A DNA stretch of 64,000 bases from Segatella oris (GTDB lineage Bacteria; Bacteroidota; Bacteroidia; Bacteroidales; Bacteroidaceae), in contig NZ_LR134384.1 of assembly GCF_900637655.1 (NCBI RefSeq), positions 992,001 to 1,056,000 of the forward strand. Direction: 5' to 3'. Position 1 is the stretch's first letter, and the number at the start of each line of letters is the position of its first letter. The position numbers and the translations under genes are program-made. This document shows, one piece after another, positions 1 through 8,900 of the stretch. Under the pieces are notes generated by a model, which was not told the DNA's origin, searched no databases, and saw only the letters and a list, made by a program, of their open reading frames with translations.

Positions 1-78
1 CTTATCTCAATTATTTTGTATTCCACCCTTTTTATTGTAATTTTGCAACAGAATTCGAATTATAATATTATTACCGGT

Positions 79-1896
79 ATGAATATTGAAAACGCAATAT
101 GCAGTTCCGTTATCAGCGTGGTGAAGGGACTCTATGGTCAGGATGTGCCTGAAAAGATGGTGCAACTGCAAAAGACACGTAGCAACTTTGAAGGCAACCT
201 GACGTTGGTGGTCTTCCCATTCTTGAAGATTTCGAAGAAAAATCCAGAGCAGACCGCACAAGAAATCGGTGAGGCTTTGGTGAAAGAATGCAGTGCAGTG
301 GCAGCTTTCAACGTAGTGAAAGGGTTCTTGAACCTCACTGTTGCCAAGGAAGCATGGATTGGATTGCTCAACGATATCAATGCCGACGAGAAGTTTGGTG
401 AGAAGAAAGTAACCGACAACTCACCGTTAGTGATGATTGAATACAGTTCTCCAAACACCAACAAACCACTGCATCTTGGTCATGTGCGCAATAATCTTCT
501 GGGCTGGTCATTGGCTCAAATCATGGAGGCTAATGGCAACAAAGTGGTTAAAACCAATATTGTGAACGACAGAGGTATTCATATCTGCAAGTCGATGTTG
601 GCCTGGTTGAAATGGGGAAACGGTGTGACTCCCGAACAAGCGGGGAAGAAAGGCGATCATCTGATTGGTGATTTCTATGTGGCTTTTGACAAACATTACA
701 GGGCCGAATGTGAGACTTTGAAGGCTCAGTACATACAGGAAGGCATGGATGAAGAGGCTGCCGGCGAAAAGGCTAAAGCCGAAGCACCCCTCATGAAAGA
801 GGCACACGAGATGTTGGTAAAATGGGAACAGGGCGACAAGGAAGTGCGTTCGCTTTGGGAAAAGATGAACAATTGGGTCTATGCAGGCTTTGATGAAACC
901 TATAAAGCATTAGGCGTAGGCTTCGACAAGATTTATTATGAATCGAATACATACCTCGAGGGCAAGAAGAAGGTAGAGGAAGGGCTCGCCAAAGGGCTTT
1001 TCTTTCGCAAGGATGACAACAGTGTATGGGCAGATCTTACTAACGAAGGACTGGATCAGAAGCTGTTGCTCCGAAGCGACGGCACTTCGGTTTACATGAC
1101 ACAGGATATCGGAACTGCCGATATGCGCTTTAAGGATTATCCTATAGACAAGATGATTTATGTCGTTGGAAACGAGCAGAACTATCACTTCCAAGTGCTT
1201 TCAATCTTGCTTGACCGCCTTGGTTTCAAGTGGGGTAAAGAGCTTGTGCACTTCTCTTATGGTATGGTTGAACTGCCCAATGGCAAGATGAAGAGTCGCG
1301 AGGGTACCGTTGTAGACGCTGACGACCTTATTGCTGCAATGATTGATGATGCCCGCAAGACAAGCGATGAACTCGGCAAGTTCAAGGACATGACCGAGGA
1401 AGAGAAACAGAATGTGGCTCGCATTGTTGGTTTGGGTGCACTGAAATATTTCATTCTGAAAGTAGATGCCCGCAAGAACATACTTTTCAACCCGGAAGAG
1501 AGTATCGACTTCAATGGCAACACGGGGCCGTTTATTCAATACACCTATGCACGTATCCGCTCTATTCTGCGCAAGGCAGAGGCTGAAAACATTGCTGTTC
1601 CAACTACATTGAGCACCGATGCTCCGCTCAACGAGAAGGAAATTCAATTGATTCAGAAGCTCAACGAGTTTGGCGCTGCCGTTGAACAGGCCGGCAAGGA
1701 CTATAGTCCGAGCGGTATTGCCAACTATTGTTACGAGTTGACCAAAGACTTCAACCAGTTCTATCACGATTATAGCATTCTCAATGCCGACACTGAAACC
1801 GAGAAGATTACGCGCTTGATGCTGGCCAAGAACGTTGCAAAGGTCATCAAGAACGGCATGGAACTGCTGGGGATTGAAGTACCGGAGCGAATGTAA
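79..1896 (+). CDS. argS: Arginyl-tRNA synthetase
   Basis: Class I aminoacyl-tRNA synthetase that charges tRNA-Arg with arginine in the cytoplasm. The 605-residue product has the N-terminal Arg-tRNA-synthetase domain, the HIGH signature as HLGH (residues 132-135, preceded by SSPNTNKPLHLGHVRNN), a KMSKS-equivalent KMKSR near residues 403-407, and the C-terminal DALR anticodon-binding domain beginning around YTYARIRSILRKAE. The frame stays open upstream of position 79, but family alignment favours MNIENAICSS as the start; the extra 21 residues are hydrophobic and unlike ArgRS. The DUF559-RNase H gene follows after only 15 bases, so the two are probably co-transcribed. Length is normal for bacterial ArgRS and no key motif is missing. 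Confidence 0.97.
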   Translation: MNIENAICSSVISVVKGLYGQDVPEKMVQLQKTRSNFEGNLTLVVFPFLKISKKNPEQTAQEIGEALVKECSAVAAFNVVKGFLNLTVAKEAWIGLLNDINADEKFGEKKVTDNSPLVMIEYSSPNTNKPLHLGHVRNNLLGWSLAQIMEANGNKVVKTNIVNDRGIHICKSMLAWLKWGNGVTPEQAGKKGDHLIGDFYVAFDKHYRAECETLKAQYIQEGMDEEAAGEKAKAEAPLMKEAHEMLVKWEQGDKEVRSLWEKMNNWVYAGFDETYKALGVGFDKIYYESNTYLEGKKKVEEGLAKGLFFRKDDNSVWADLTNEGLDQKLLLRSDGTSVYMTQDIGTADMRFKDYPIDKMIYVVGNEQNYHFQVLSILLDRLGFKWGKELVHFSYGMVELPNGKMKSREGTVVDADDLIAAMIDDARKTSDELGKFKDMTEEEKQNVARIVGLGALKYFILKVDARKNILFNPEESIDFNGNTGPFIQYTYARIRSILRKAEAENIAVPTTLSTDAPLNEKEIQLIQKLNEFGAAVEQAGKDYSPSGIANYCYELTKDFNQFYHDYSILNADTETEKITRLMLAKNVAKVIKNGMELLGIEVPERM

Positions 1897-1911
1897 AAGG
1901 CTTTTCCTTTT

Positions 1912-2826
1912 ATGACTAAACACTATATCTATCAAACTACCGACACAGCAATGTATGACAAGCTGAAGCAATATGCCAAGGAAAACAAAATGTTCCTGAC
2001 AGATGCAGAGCGTGCCCTATGGACTATATTGAAGTCAAAATCGTTAGGATGTAAGTTCCGTCAGCAGCATATTATCGGTGACTATATTGCGGATTTCGTG
2101 TCACTTCACTATCATTTAATCATTGAAATAGACGGCAAATACCATTTCAAAGGCGACCAACCGATAAATGACCAACTCCGAACCAACGACTTAAATCGTA
2201 TGGGCTACCAAGTGTTGAGGGTCACAAACGATGAAGTTTTGCATTCCCCTTATCAGGTTGTCAACAAAATAAAACGAGCAATCATGAATAAAGAAAGCAA
2301 ACCCCGGCCCCTCAAAAAAGAGGAGAGTACCTCCTTAACGGGCCAAAACAACCCCGAAAAGAATGCTGCGAGTTTGGTCTCCCCTCCTTTCGGAGGGGCC
2401 GGGGGAGGCTCCTTTCCCGAAGTGGAACGCAACGCTTGGGCTGTTGATGCAGCCTGTTCTGGAAATCCAGGGCCAATGGAATACCAGGCCATTGACTTGC
2501 AGACAGGGGCGAGGGTGTTTCATTTCGGCCCCATGCATGGCACAAACAATATTGGAGAATTCCTTGCTATCGTCCACGCCTTGGCTTTACTCGACAAACA
2601 GGGCGATAAAGAAAAAGTGATCTATTCGGACAGCTATAATGCCATTCTGTGGGTGCACAACAAGAAATGCAAAACAAAATTAGAACATACACCACAGACT
2701 GAAGCACTCTATCAGATTGTTGCCCGCGCCGAAAACTGGCTACGCACACACAATATCCAAACCCGCATCATCAAATGGGAAACCAAAAAATGGGGAGAGA
2801 TACCTGCCGACTTCGGTAGGAAATAA
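1912..2826 (+). CDS. DUF559 nuclease-like domain fused to RNase H-like domain
   Basis: 304-residue protein with two unrelated nuclease folds. Residues about 15-120 are a DUF559 (Vsr-like, PD-(D/E)XK) domain with GDYIADF (D61) and IEIDGKYH (E72, D74). Residues about 175-304 are an RNase HI-type domain with a full candidate acidic set: D179 in WAVDAACSGNPG, E216 in NNIGEF, D240 in IYSDSYNA, D300 in PADFGRK. The joining segment (about 131-167, rich in Pro/Gly/Ser) is encoded by two inverted GC-rich hairpin repeats of the kind found between genes elsewhere in this window (2301-2325 and 2377-2410). I infer that two genes, or a gene and a repeat, were joined in frame. Start could also be M14. Likely shares the argS transcript. 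RNA-DNA hybrid cleavage is plausible for the C-terminal part; the role of the DUF559 part is unknown. Confidence 0.85.
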   Translation: MTKHYIYQTTDTAMYDKLKQYAKENKMFLTDAERALWTILKSKSLGCKFRQQHIIGDYIADFVSLHYHLIIEIDGKYHFKGDQPINDQLRTNDLNRMGYQVLRVTNDEVLHSPYQVVNKIKRAIMNKESKPRPLKKEESTSLTGQNNPEKNAASLVSPPFGGAGGGSFPEVERNAWAVDAACSGNPGPMEYQAIDLQTGARVFHFGPMHGTNNIGEFLAIVHALALLDKQGDKEKVIYSDSYNAILWVHNKKCKTKLEHTPQTEALYQIVARAENWLRTHNIQTRIIKWETKKWGEIPADFGRK

Positions 2827-2956
2827 TGTCTGGTTAGCAAATATACTCCTACATTAGCAACGACAGTACAAGATGTAAAACACCGTTTTGTCATGAATTG
2901 ACAGTTTGACAATCAAAGCTAAACCAGAACATTTTCTTATACATTATTTTATTTAA

Positions 2957-2990
2957 GCGTGGGTCTATATGCAAGGCTCACGCCTTTTGA
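2957..2990 (+). terminator. Possible terminator of argS unit
   Basis: Nine-base arms 2957-2965 and 2975-2983 (GCGTGGGTC / GGCTCACGC, two G-U pairs) are followed by CCTTTTG. It lies 130 bases past the upstream stop. The rest of the 318-base gap 2827-3144 is AT-rich; it holds a second hairpin (arms AAGCAAG 3069-3075 and CTTGCTT 3087-3093, then TTATT) and no gene. Confidence 0.4.
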
Positions 2991-3144
2991 ATATACACGA
3001 TTGCAGAATCTTTGTTTTAAATATACTTGCTTCTATTTTTCACTATTAACTTACATTAAGTTTTTATCAAGCAAGCTATTTGGAGACTTGCTTTTATTAA
3101 GTGAGTTTAAATCATACTATTTCATAAAAAACAATTAAAAGAAA

Positions 3145-3705
3145 ATGAAAACAAAAACTATTTTCAAGTCAATGATGATGGCAGTATGCTGCCTTGGTAT
3201 TGTAACATTAGCATCTTGCAAAGATGATAAGGATGACAACAAGGGGTTGAAGTTTAGTGTTGCTAAAGTGGAGGTTGCTCAAGGTGCTTCTGCCAAAGTC
3301 ACCATTGGTAACGGAACACAGCCATACACGGCAAAGTCTACAAATGAGAAGCTTGCTACTGTCAAGGTTGATAAAAACATGATGACTGTTACGGGTGTGG
3401 CAGTAGGAAAAGCTTCCATTGTCGTTACGGATAAGAACAAAAAGACCGGCACGCTCTCTGTTAATGTGTTTGCTCCTGTGTCGTTTGATAAGCAGACGAT
3501 AACTGTTCCTGCAGGTAAAGAGGGAGTGGTTGCCATCAAATCAGGCAAAGCTCCGTTTACAGTCAATGTGAAAGACAAGAACATTGCTACTGCCATGGAA
3601 AAGGATGGCAAGATTACTGTCAAAGGTGTTAAAGCCGGAACCACAACGATAACAGTTATGGATAAGGACAAAGCATCGGGCACATTCACTGTTACCGTGA
3701 AATAA
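3145..3705 (+). CDS. Lipoprotein with two Ig-like (BIG2-type) domains
   Basis: 186-residue predicted lipoprotein. A signal peptide ends in the lipobox LASC (Cys25), followed by the acidic stretch KDDKDDNK typical of surface-directed Bacteroidota lipoproteins. The rest is two tandem beta-rich repeats of roughly 80 residues (about 35-107 and 109-186), each with the pattern 'V..G....V.I..G..P(Y/F)T.......IAT....d..ITV.GV..G..TI.V.D....G...V.V', which resembles bacterial Ig-like group 2 domains. Such domains usually act in adhesion or surface binding; no ligand can be inferred. It is a single gene with a hairpin directly downstream, separate from the nigD cluster. Lysine content is unusually high. 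Confidence 0.85.
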   Translation: MKTKTIFKSMMMAVCCLGIVTLASCKDDKDDNKGLKFSVAKVEVAQGASAKVTIGNGTQPYTAKSTNEKLATVKVDKNMMTVTGVAVGKASIVVTDKNKKTGTLSVNVFAPVSFDKQTITVPAGKEGVVAIKSGKAPFTVNVKDKNIATAMEKDGKITVKGVKAGTTTITVMDKDKASGTFTVTVK

Positions 3706-3728
3706 ACCGGAATTCTCATGACTCAGGA

Positions 3729-3770
3729 ATAGGGAGGCTTCTCTTGCAGAACAGCTCCCTATCCTTTCAT
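3729..3770 (+). terminator. Terminator-like hairpin after Ig-like lipoprotein
   Basis: Perfect 8-base arms ATAGGGAG (3729-3736) and CTCCCTAT (3755-3762), 24 bases after the stop codon, followed by a weak pyrimidine tract CCTTTC. Confidence 0.45.
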
Positions 3771-3836
3771 TCATCATTCATATTTATCATCAATATTCAC
3801 ACTGTCGTAATATCATCAAAAATAGGAGGAACTAAG

Positions 3837-4511
3837 ATGAAACGTTTATTTTTCTATGCTTTCAGTTTTATCGTTGCGCTGAGCTCACTGTATTTGTATT
3901 CCTGTGATAATGATGATACGGATTATTCTGTTCGTTATCCGAATGCACTTGTTACCATCAAGACCAACAGTTCCACCGGACAAGTCTATTTCCAGTTAGA
4001 TGATTCTACCACTATTCTTCCTGTCAATATCGATAAGTCGCTCTATGGTAAGAAGGAATTGCGAGCACTCACAAACTTCAAAGTCCAAGAGGGACAGAGC
4101 GGACATTATTCAAAAAGCGCGTATGTGAATTGGGTCGACACCATACTTACAAAGAACATAGCGCAAAGTTTTGGAGACAAGAACAACGAAAAATATGGTA
4201 ATGATGCCATCGAAATCGTCAAGGACTGGACAACGGTTGTGGAAGACGGCTATCTCACACTGAGGTTCCGCACCTATTTCGGCAATCGCACAAAGCACGC
4301 TATCAATCTTGTCAAAGGTGATAAACCCTACGAAGTGGTGCTTCACCATAATGCATTCGGCGATACGAGAGGTTTCGTGAGCGACGGACTTGTGGCTTTC
4401 AGCCTTAAAGATCTGCCCGATACGCAGGGAAAAACCGTTGATTTAACTTTGAAGTGGCAATCATTCTCGGGCATGAAGAGTGTGAAATTCAAATACACCA
4501 CCCGTAAATAG
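3837..4511 (+). CDS. NigD-like lipoprotein
   Basis: 224-residue lipoprotein (signal peptide then YSC with Cys23, followed by DNDD) of the NigD-like family: an N-terminal OB-like part (VTIKTNSSTGQVYFQLDDSTTILP) and a C-terminal beta-sandwich (WTTVVEDGYLTLRFRTYFG, VVLHHNAFGD, GLVAFSLKDLP). The start is chosen at 3837 because a strong AGGAGGA site sits six bases upstream, unusual for this phylum, and because the encoded N-terminus is a signal peptide. The ECF sigma gene follows after 31 bases and its anti-sigma overlaps that, so the three look like one operon. In Bacteroides thetaiotaomicron a NigD protein is the output through which a Dma-type anti-sigma factor changes outer-membrane vesicle formation; here the nigD-like gene sits directly beside the regulators. 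The molecular activity of NigD is not known. Confidence 0.85.
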   Translation: MKRLFFYAFSFIVALSSLYLYSCDNDDTDYSVRYPNALVTIKTNSSTGQVYFQLDDSTTILPVNIDKSLYGKKELRALTNFKVQEGQSGHYSKSAYVNWVDTILTKNIAQSFGDKNNEKYGNDAIEIVKDWTTVVEDGYLTLRFRTYFGNRTKHAINLVKGDKPYEVVLHHNAFGDTRGFVSDGLVAFSLKDLPDTQGKTVDLTLKWQSFSGMKSVKFKYTTRK

Positions 4512-4542
4512 TACTAACACAGGTGTCCTTGTCATATCATTA

Positions 4543-5133
4543 ATGAACCTATTCGGGCATAATAAAGAACAACATATTATAGACCTTTTCATGAAGGGCG
4601 ATGCATTCGCCATGGATGAACTCTATGCCGAATATGCTGATTATCTAACCAAAGTCTGTTCACAATATATTGAAAATCAAGAGAACCTACGTGATGTACT
4701 CCAGGAAGCTTTCATAAGAATCTTTACCCGTATCCATACATTTGAGTATCGGGGAAAGGGCTCTTTGAAAGCTTGGCTGACAAAAGTGGTTATCAATGAG
4801 TCCCTCTATTTTATCAGAGAGAATGACAGAAGCCTCTTCGTTGATAAAAAAGATATGCTGAGTTTGTCTGACATTGAGGCTGAAGAGCCGGACATTAACA
4901 GCCTGTCTATCCATCAAATCACTGACACAATACAGAAGCTACCGCCCGGATACAGAACTGTTTTTAACTTATATGTAATAGAAGGGAAAAGTCATAAGGA
5001 GATAGCAAAGCTCCTGAATATCAAACCAGACTCCTCGGCTTCACAATTTCACAAAGCAAAAAACATGCTTGCCAAAATGCTTAAAGAACAAAACATATAT
5101 AGGGGATACAACAATGAAAGAAAAATGGCTTAA
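4543..5133 (+). CDS. ECF-type RNA polymerase sigma factor
   Basis: 196-residue sigma-70 family protein of the extracytoplasmic-function type. Region 2 spans about residues 15-90 (DELYAEYADYLTKVC ... LQEAFIRIFTRIHTF ... LKAWLTKVVINESL) and region 4 about 125-180 (LPPGYRTVFNLYVIEGKSHKEIAKLLNI, the helix-turn-helix). There is no region 3. Its last 20 bases overlap the start of the downstream anti-sigma gene, which implies translational coupling and equal dosing. It probably directs RNA polymerase to its own operon, including the nigD-like gene. Target promoters cannot be read from a single site. Confidence 0.92.
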   Translation: MNLFGHNKEQHIIDLFMKGDAFAMDELYAEYADYLTKVCSQYIENQENLRDVLQEAFIRIFTRIHTFEYRGKGSLKAWLTKVVINESLYFIRENDRSLFVDKKDMLSLSDIEAEEPDINSLSIHQITDTIQKLPPGYRTVFNLYVIEGKSHKEIAKLLNIKPDSSASQFHKAKNMLAKMLKEQNIYRGYNNERKMA

Positions 5134-6424
5134 TGATTTGCAGGCACGTATTCAGAAGGAATACCATGTAAGTGCTCCGGAAGGTCTCCTTGACGACATC
5201 AAGTCAGAGATGCTGCGTCGTGGCATCACCCCGAAGCATTCCCGCCAGCAGAAATCAAGAATTGTCCCATTATGGCTCTACAGTTCGATTTCTATTACAG
5301 CCATGGTTGTCATCGGACTATACTTATTTAACGCTTCCACCAACTCTTCTCTCTTATCTGATCAAGCTGTAACAATGCTTGACCATAAGGCAAACACCAC
5401 TCTAAATCTTACAATTAAAAAAACGCATAGTCAGGACTACACTCCTTCAAACACCTTAAAATCCGGATATTCTATCTCAAAAAACGCTAAACAAGAATTT
5501 AACCATAAGCATAAAATCAATGCAGAAGTTCATCTTGACAATAGCTCTTTAATAGCCAACAACACTGCTTATCATACAGACCAAGAAACTGTTAAGAACA
5601 ATAACCCTTCTGCAAATCATCAAGAAACCGTTGAAAGTTCAGTTAAAGAGAATGCAAACAAATCTCAACAACCCGTAAACCAACGCCCCATAGAAAACCA
5701 TATAACAGCTTATAATCCACATACAAAGCACAACACTTCATCTTCACGGCTGATTGTCGGGACATCTTACAGTGGCACAATAGGAACTTCTAACACATCT
5801 CAGACCCCTTTGCTGGCAGCAGCAAATCCCTATGGTGAATATGCTTCGGAATTCTCCGGAGCCAATATCCAACGCCATATGGACGACACGGAGAAAGCAA
5901 AAGTCCGCGCAAAGCACCGACCTGCAGTTAAGTTCGGCATCTCTGTAAGATATAACTTGAATGAGCATTGGAGCCTACAGTCGGGGATTACTTACAGCAA
6001 ACTCTCATCTACTTTTAAGCATAAGATAGCAGATGAGCACTTCGATGTAGAGCAGAACCTGCACTATGTAGGCCTGCCTGTCAACGTAAGCTATAGCCTC
6101 ATCCGGACCAAACGGCTCAATGTCTATATGACAGCAGGCGGAGAGGTGGAGAAACTCGTCAAAGGAAACGCTGTACAAAAGAAGAAAAACAGTGCCAAGA
6201 CTGCCCAAAACAACACCTCTGTCACAGAGCATCAGCCTGTATTCTCCATGAATGCAGCTGTGGGTGGCGAATACTTACTGAGCAATAAGATAAGTGCTTA
6301 TGTCGAACCAGGAGTGAGTTACTATTTCAAGAACGGCAGTAATGTCGAAAATGTCTATAAGGACAAACCCACAAACTTCAACTTAAACATAGGTCTCAGA
6401 GTTGCTTTGAACAATAACTTTTAG
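5114..6424 (+). CDS. Dual-membrane-spanning anti-sigma factor (Dma-like)
   Basis: 436-residue trans-envelope protein. Residues 1-50 are a soluble, presumably sigma-binding segment (MKEKWLNDLQARI, APEGLLDDIKSEM); 51-72 form one inner-membrane helix (VPLWLYSSISITAMVVIGLYLF); about 75-265 are a low-complexity Asn/Ser/His/Thr-rich linker long enough to cross the periplasm; about 270-436 form an outer-membrane beta-barrel (alternating strands, terminal Phe). This is the architecture of the Dma family described in Bacteroides. The start at 5114 is chosen because the preceding 15 codons lie in the sigma gene and the N-terminus then matches family members. The gene overlaps the sigma gene by 20 bases. 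It should hold the sigma factor inactive until the barrel senses an envelope or surface change. Confidence 0.85.
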   Translation: MKEKWLNDLQARIQKEYHVSAPEGLLDDIKSEMLRRGITPKHSRQQKSRIVPLWLYSSISITAMVVIGLYLFNASTNSSLLSDQAVTMLDHKANTTLNLTIKKTHSQDYTPSNTLKSGYSISKNAKQEFNHKHKINAEVHLDNSSLIANNTAYHTDQETVKNNNPSANHQETVESSVKENANKSQQPVNQRPIENHITAYNPHTKHNTSSSRLIVGTSYSGTIGTSNTSQTPLLAAANPYGEYASEFSGANIQRHMDDTEKAKVRAKHRPAVKFGISVRYNLNEHWSLQSGITYSKLSSTFKHKIADEHFDVEQNLHYVGLPVNVSYSLIRTKRLNVYMTAGGEVEKLVKGNAVQKKKNSAKTAQNNTSVTEHQPVFSMNAAVGGEYLLSNKISAYVEPGVSYYFKNGSNVENVYKDKPTNFNLNIGLRVALNNNF

Positions 6425-6520
6425 TCTCGAACAGAAAGCTTAAACCTGTAATAGCCCCAAAATCACCTTAGTTCGGGATGATCAATTAGGGCCTGTTCAA
6501 AGCTAAGATTTATCCCCAAT

Positions 6521-6652
6521 CAGTGTAATCCATATCTGTCTGCATGGTAACTTCACATAGATTACAGCGTAACTTGACTCACTTTACATCATAACTTGAC
6601 GCTAATTACACTGTAACTTGAGTCACTTTACATCATAAAATGATTCAACTAA
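6521..6652. repeat. 22-bp dyad-lattice array A (6 units)
   Basis: Six consecutive 22-base units (start points 6521, 6543, 6565, 6587, 6609, 6631) with no insertions. Best units contain GTAACTTGAGTCACTTTA (6613-6630) and GTAACTTGACTCACTTTA (6569-6586). TTACnnnGTAA and TGA-x-TCA dyads alternate every 11 bases. No spacers, so not CRISPR. It lies about 100 bases past the anti-sigma stop. Confidence 0.85.
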
Positions 6653-6741
6653 GCATGCGATTTATACTATATCGTGTGATAAATCCCTCTCCTATCGTTT
6701 CATCATAATGACCATGTAGTAAGGTAACAGTAGCGATATGA

Positions 6742-7062
6742 AAGGACAATTCGGTATGAGTTGTCCTCTTGAAAGTCTTGTTTTTGTAATATATGTTGTC
6801 GTTTTCCATATTTGCAACTCGGTACGAGTTGTGTTTCTGAAAGCCCCACGTTGGCAAACGAAGTGAGCCTACGTGAGGATAAAATGGACGCATGAAATGA
6901 ACCCGGAACGGGTTCAGCTTTTTCGTATCCGCCATGTAATTGGAAGAAGCAAAACCCGTACCGGGTTTGAAAACCACATGTTATTATTCACCCGAGGTAG
7001 GCTCGTTCCTCGCCAACCACGGGCTTTCAAAAGCATAACTGCTACGCAGTTACTACATGAAA
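6742..7062. repeat. Hairpin-rich non-coding element
   Basis: Between arrays A and B lies a cluster of short perfect hairpins sharing a 3-base loop: 6743-6767 (AGGACAATT...), 6815-6831 (CAACTCG-GTA-CGAGTTG), 6899-6915 (GAACCCG-GAA-CGGGTTC), 6952-6968 (AAACCCG-TAC-CGGGTTT) and 7036-7052 (TAACTGC-TAC-GCAGTTA). Outside the inner pair, 6841-6880 and 6991-7030 form a diverged inverted repeat of about 40 bases (AAGCCCCACGTTGGC...GAGCCTACGTG against CGAGGTAGGCTCG...CCAACCACGGGCTT). No reading frame is convincing. It could be a structured RNA, a non-autonomous mobile element, or a protein-binding array. Confidence 0.6.
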
Positions 7063-7228
7063 GATGCCTCATCGCACGACATAACATTTATTGTCATCCA
7101 TAGGAACGAAAGTCGGGATAGCCCAGCATGGCACTTATCGCACAACACAGCATTCGTTATCATCGTATAATAATAGATAATCCGTAGAACAATATATACC
7201 CAATTATCTGACAATCTCTATTTAATCG

Positions 7229-7360
7229 TGGGGCAACTTTATGCAAACTGCGATGCAACTTGACGCTAATTACACTGCAACTTGAGTCACTTTACACGCT
7301 AAAATGACTCAAGTTGCGTGGTGATTCAAGTCAAGTTACAACGCCATGTAATGAAACCTT
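7229..7360. repeat. 22-bp dyad-lattice array B (6 units)
   Basis: Six in-phase 22-base units starting at 7229, 7251, 7273, 7295, 7317 and 7339. Units 2-3 (GCAACTTGACGCTAATTA, GCAACTTGAGTCACTTTA) nearly repeat units 4-5 of array A, 660 bases away. The array ends about 40 bases before the stop of the leftward ligase gene. Confidence 0.85.
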
Positions 7361-7400
7361 ATTTATTATCTCCAAAATATGGGAGTAAAATTCAACTTCT

Positions 7401-8900
7401 TTATTCCCTGCTTCTCTTGCCTGTCGACAACATTCTTATAGGTCCAAAGATAAAGCAATGAGGCATTTCGGCTCGCGAAATCTGTGGCTTCAACCATTGT
7501 TTCAACGTGTCTACAGTGAGAATGCCCCCTGTTTTCAATTCTATCTGAGCATGAAGCACCAAGCCAAAACGTTCATCTGGAACAGCAAAGACCAACGCGT
7601 CTGCAATCAACGGATGAGACCTTAAACACTTTTCCACATGTTCCGGATAGACGTTTTCCCCTCCGCAAACTACCATTTTGTCGGTTCTTCCACGATGAAA
7701 AAACAATCCATTCGCAGCTTTCCACACGCGGTCACCCGTACATTGCCAGCGATTTTGCCGTCCGGTCATAGCCCATCGGCTTCTCACCCACAACGTTCCC
7801 ACGCCTTCATCGTCGGCATCTCTAATCTCACATTGTAACCCACGGATAGGTCTGCCGATAGAAACTTCATCGCCATAGACCAGTTCTTGTGGTGTGGCAA
7901 GCATGAAAAAGCCTGCTTCCGATGTGCCATAAAGGTTATAAAGCACATCTCCCAAGCAAGCAGAAGTCCTCTCTACCAATGGTTTTTCCAAACGATCTCC
8001 TCCGCTAATCACGCATTTCAATGATGTCATCCGGCGTTCAGCACCTTCTGTCTGCCACAATCTTGCGAGCATAGCCGGCACTATCGGCATCACTTCCACA
8101 CGTTCTTCCAAGACGACATGCAACACTTCTTGAACATCGAAATGGCGCAACAGACAAATCTTTTTGCCCATTATCAATGAGATTATCAGCGTTGCCAAAC
8201 CGAAACCATGATAGAAAGGAAGCCCTATCAACACGCTCTGATACTGTGCAATATGCAGGTCGCGAAGCAATGAAAAGAATGGCGGGAGAAACAGAACGAT
8301 ACCTGTTTGCCGTGCTGCCTCTTTGTAATTACCACTTGAACCACCTGTCATCACGCTGATATTTCCCCCTTTTTTTATTTTTGGTAAGGTCTTCTTTTCA
8401 TCTGTTCCCTTCTTCCCAACACAGGCATATAGGCTCTCACAGGAGATCATTGGGCACGACTTCGGAAACGATTTCTTTTGCTTCATAGCCTCATCAAAGA
8501 TAAACAGCGAAAACGGGCGAGTCATTATCCGAGCCAATTGGTCGTTGGAGAGGTCGGTATTCAACAGCCTAACATGTACGCCTAAACGCGAAAGTGCAGG
8601 CAAGAGTAAGGCCGAAACAAGATGATTACGGCACAACAGCGCCACATGTTGTCCCCGTTCTAAATGATAATCATGATAGAGTAAAGTGGCTAATGCCTGT
8701 GACTGCTGAAAGAATTCACCATAATTCAAGCGTTTTCCCTCGCTCACCACAGCACATTCTGAAGCATGATAATATGCCGCGAAACGCAAAACAGCCATCA
8801 ACGTGATGCCTTCGTGCCAGAAACATGCTATCAGGCGCATGATACCGCGTGGCGTTATGAGATGCAGATGCCAAAGCGAACGAAACAGAGATACTTTCAT
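7401..8900 (-). CDS. AMP-dependent acyl ligase (ANL superfamily)
   Basis: 499-residue acyl-adenylate-forming enzyme that should activate a carboxylic acid with ATP and pass it to CoA or a carrier. Visible motifs are the phosphate loop as MTGGSSGNYKEA (the usual TSGTTGxPK is diverged), LYNLYGTSEAG, TGDRV, the hinge GRTDKMVVCGGENVYPEHVE, and the C-terminal catalytic lysine in LSTGKRSRE, after which the protein stops. The start at 8900 is set by an ATGA overlap with the stop of the upstream SDR gene, so the two are translationally coupled. No carrier protein or ketosynthase is adjacent, so the substrate is open; a fatty or aromatic acid is most likely. The loop divergence could mean altered nucleotide handling. 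Confidence 0.85.
   Translation of the reverse strand: MKVSLFRSLWHLHLITPRGIMRLIACFWHEGITLMAVLRFAAYYHASECAVVSEGKRLNYGEFFQQSQALATLLYHDYHLERGQHVALLCRNHLVSALLLPALSRLGVHVRLLNTDLSNDQLARIMTRPFSLFIFDEAMKQKKSFPKSCPMISCESLYACVGKKGTDEKKTLPKIKKGGNISVMTGGSSGNYKEAARQTGIVLFLPPFFSLLRDLHIAQYQSVLIGLPFYHGFGLATLIISLIMGKKICLLRHFDVQEVLHVVLEERVEVMPIVPAMLARLWQTEGAERRMTSLKCVISGGDRLEKPLVERTSACLGDVLYNLYGTSEAGFFMLATPQELVYGDEVSIGRPIRGLQCEIRDADDEGVGTLWVRSRWAMTGRQNRWQCTGDRVWKAANGLFFHRGRTDKMVVCGGENVYPEHVEKCLRSHPLIADALVFAVPDERFGLVLHAQIELKTGGILTVDTLKQWLKPQISRAEMPHCFIFGPIRMLSTGKRSRE

Noticed and set aside
1201..1971. Minus-strand 256-codon open frame
   Set aside because: Lies opposite argS with no recognisable domain or start signal.
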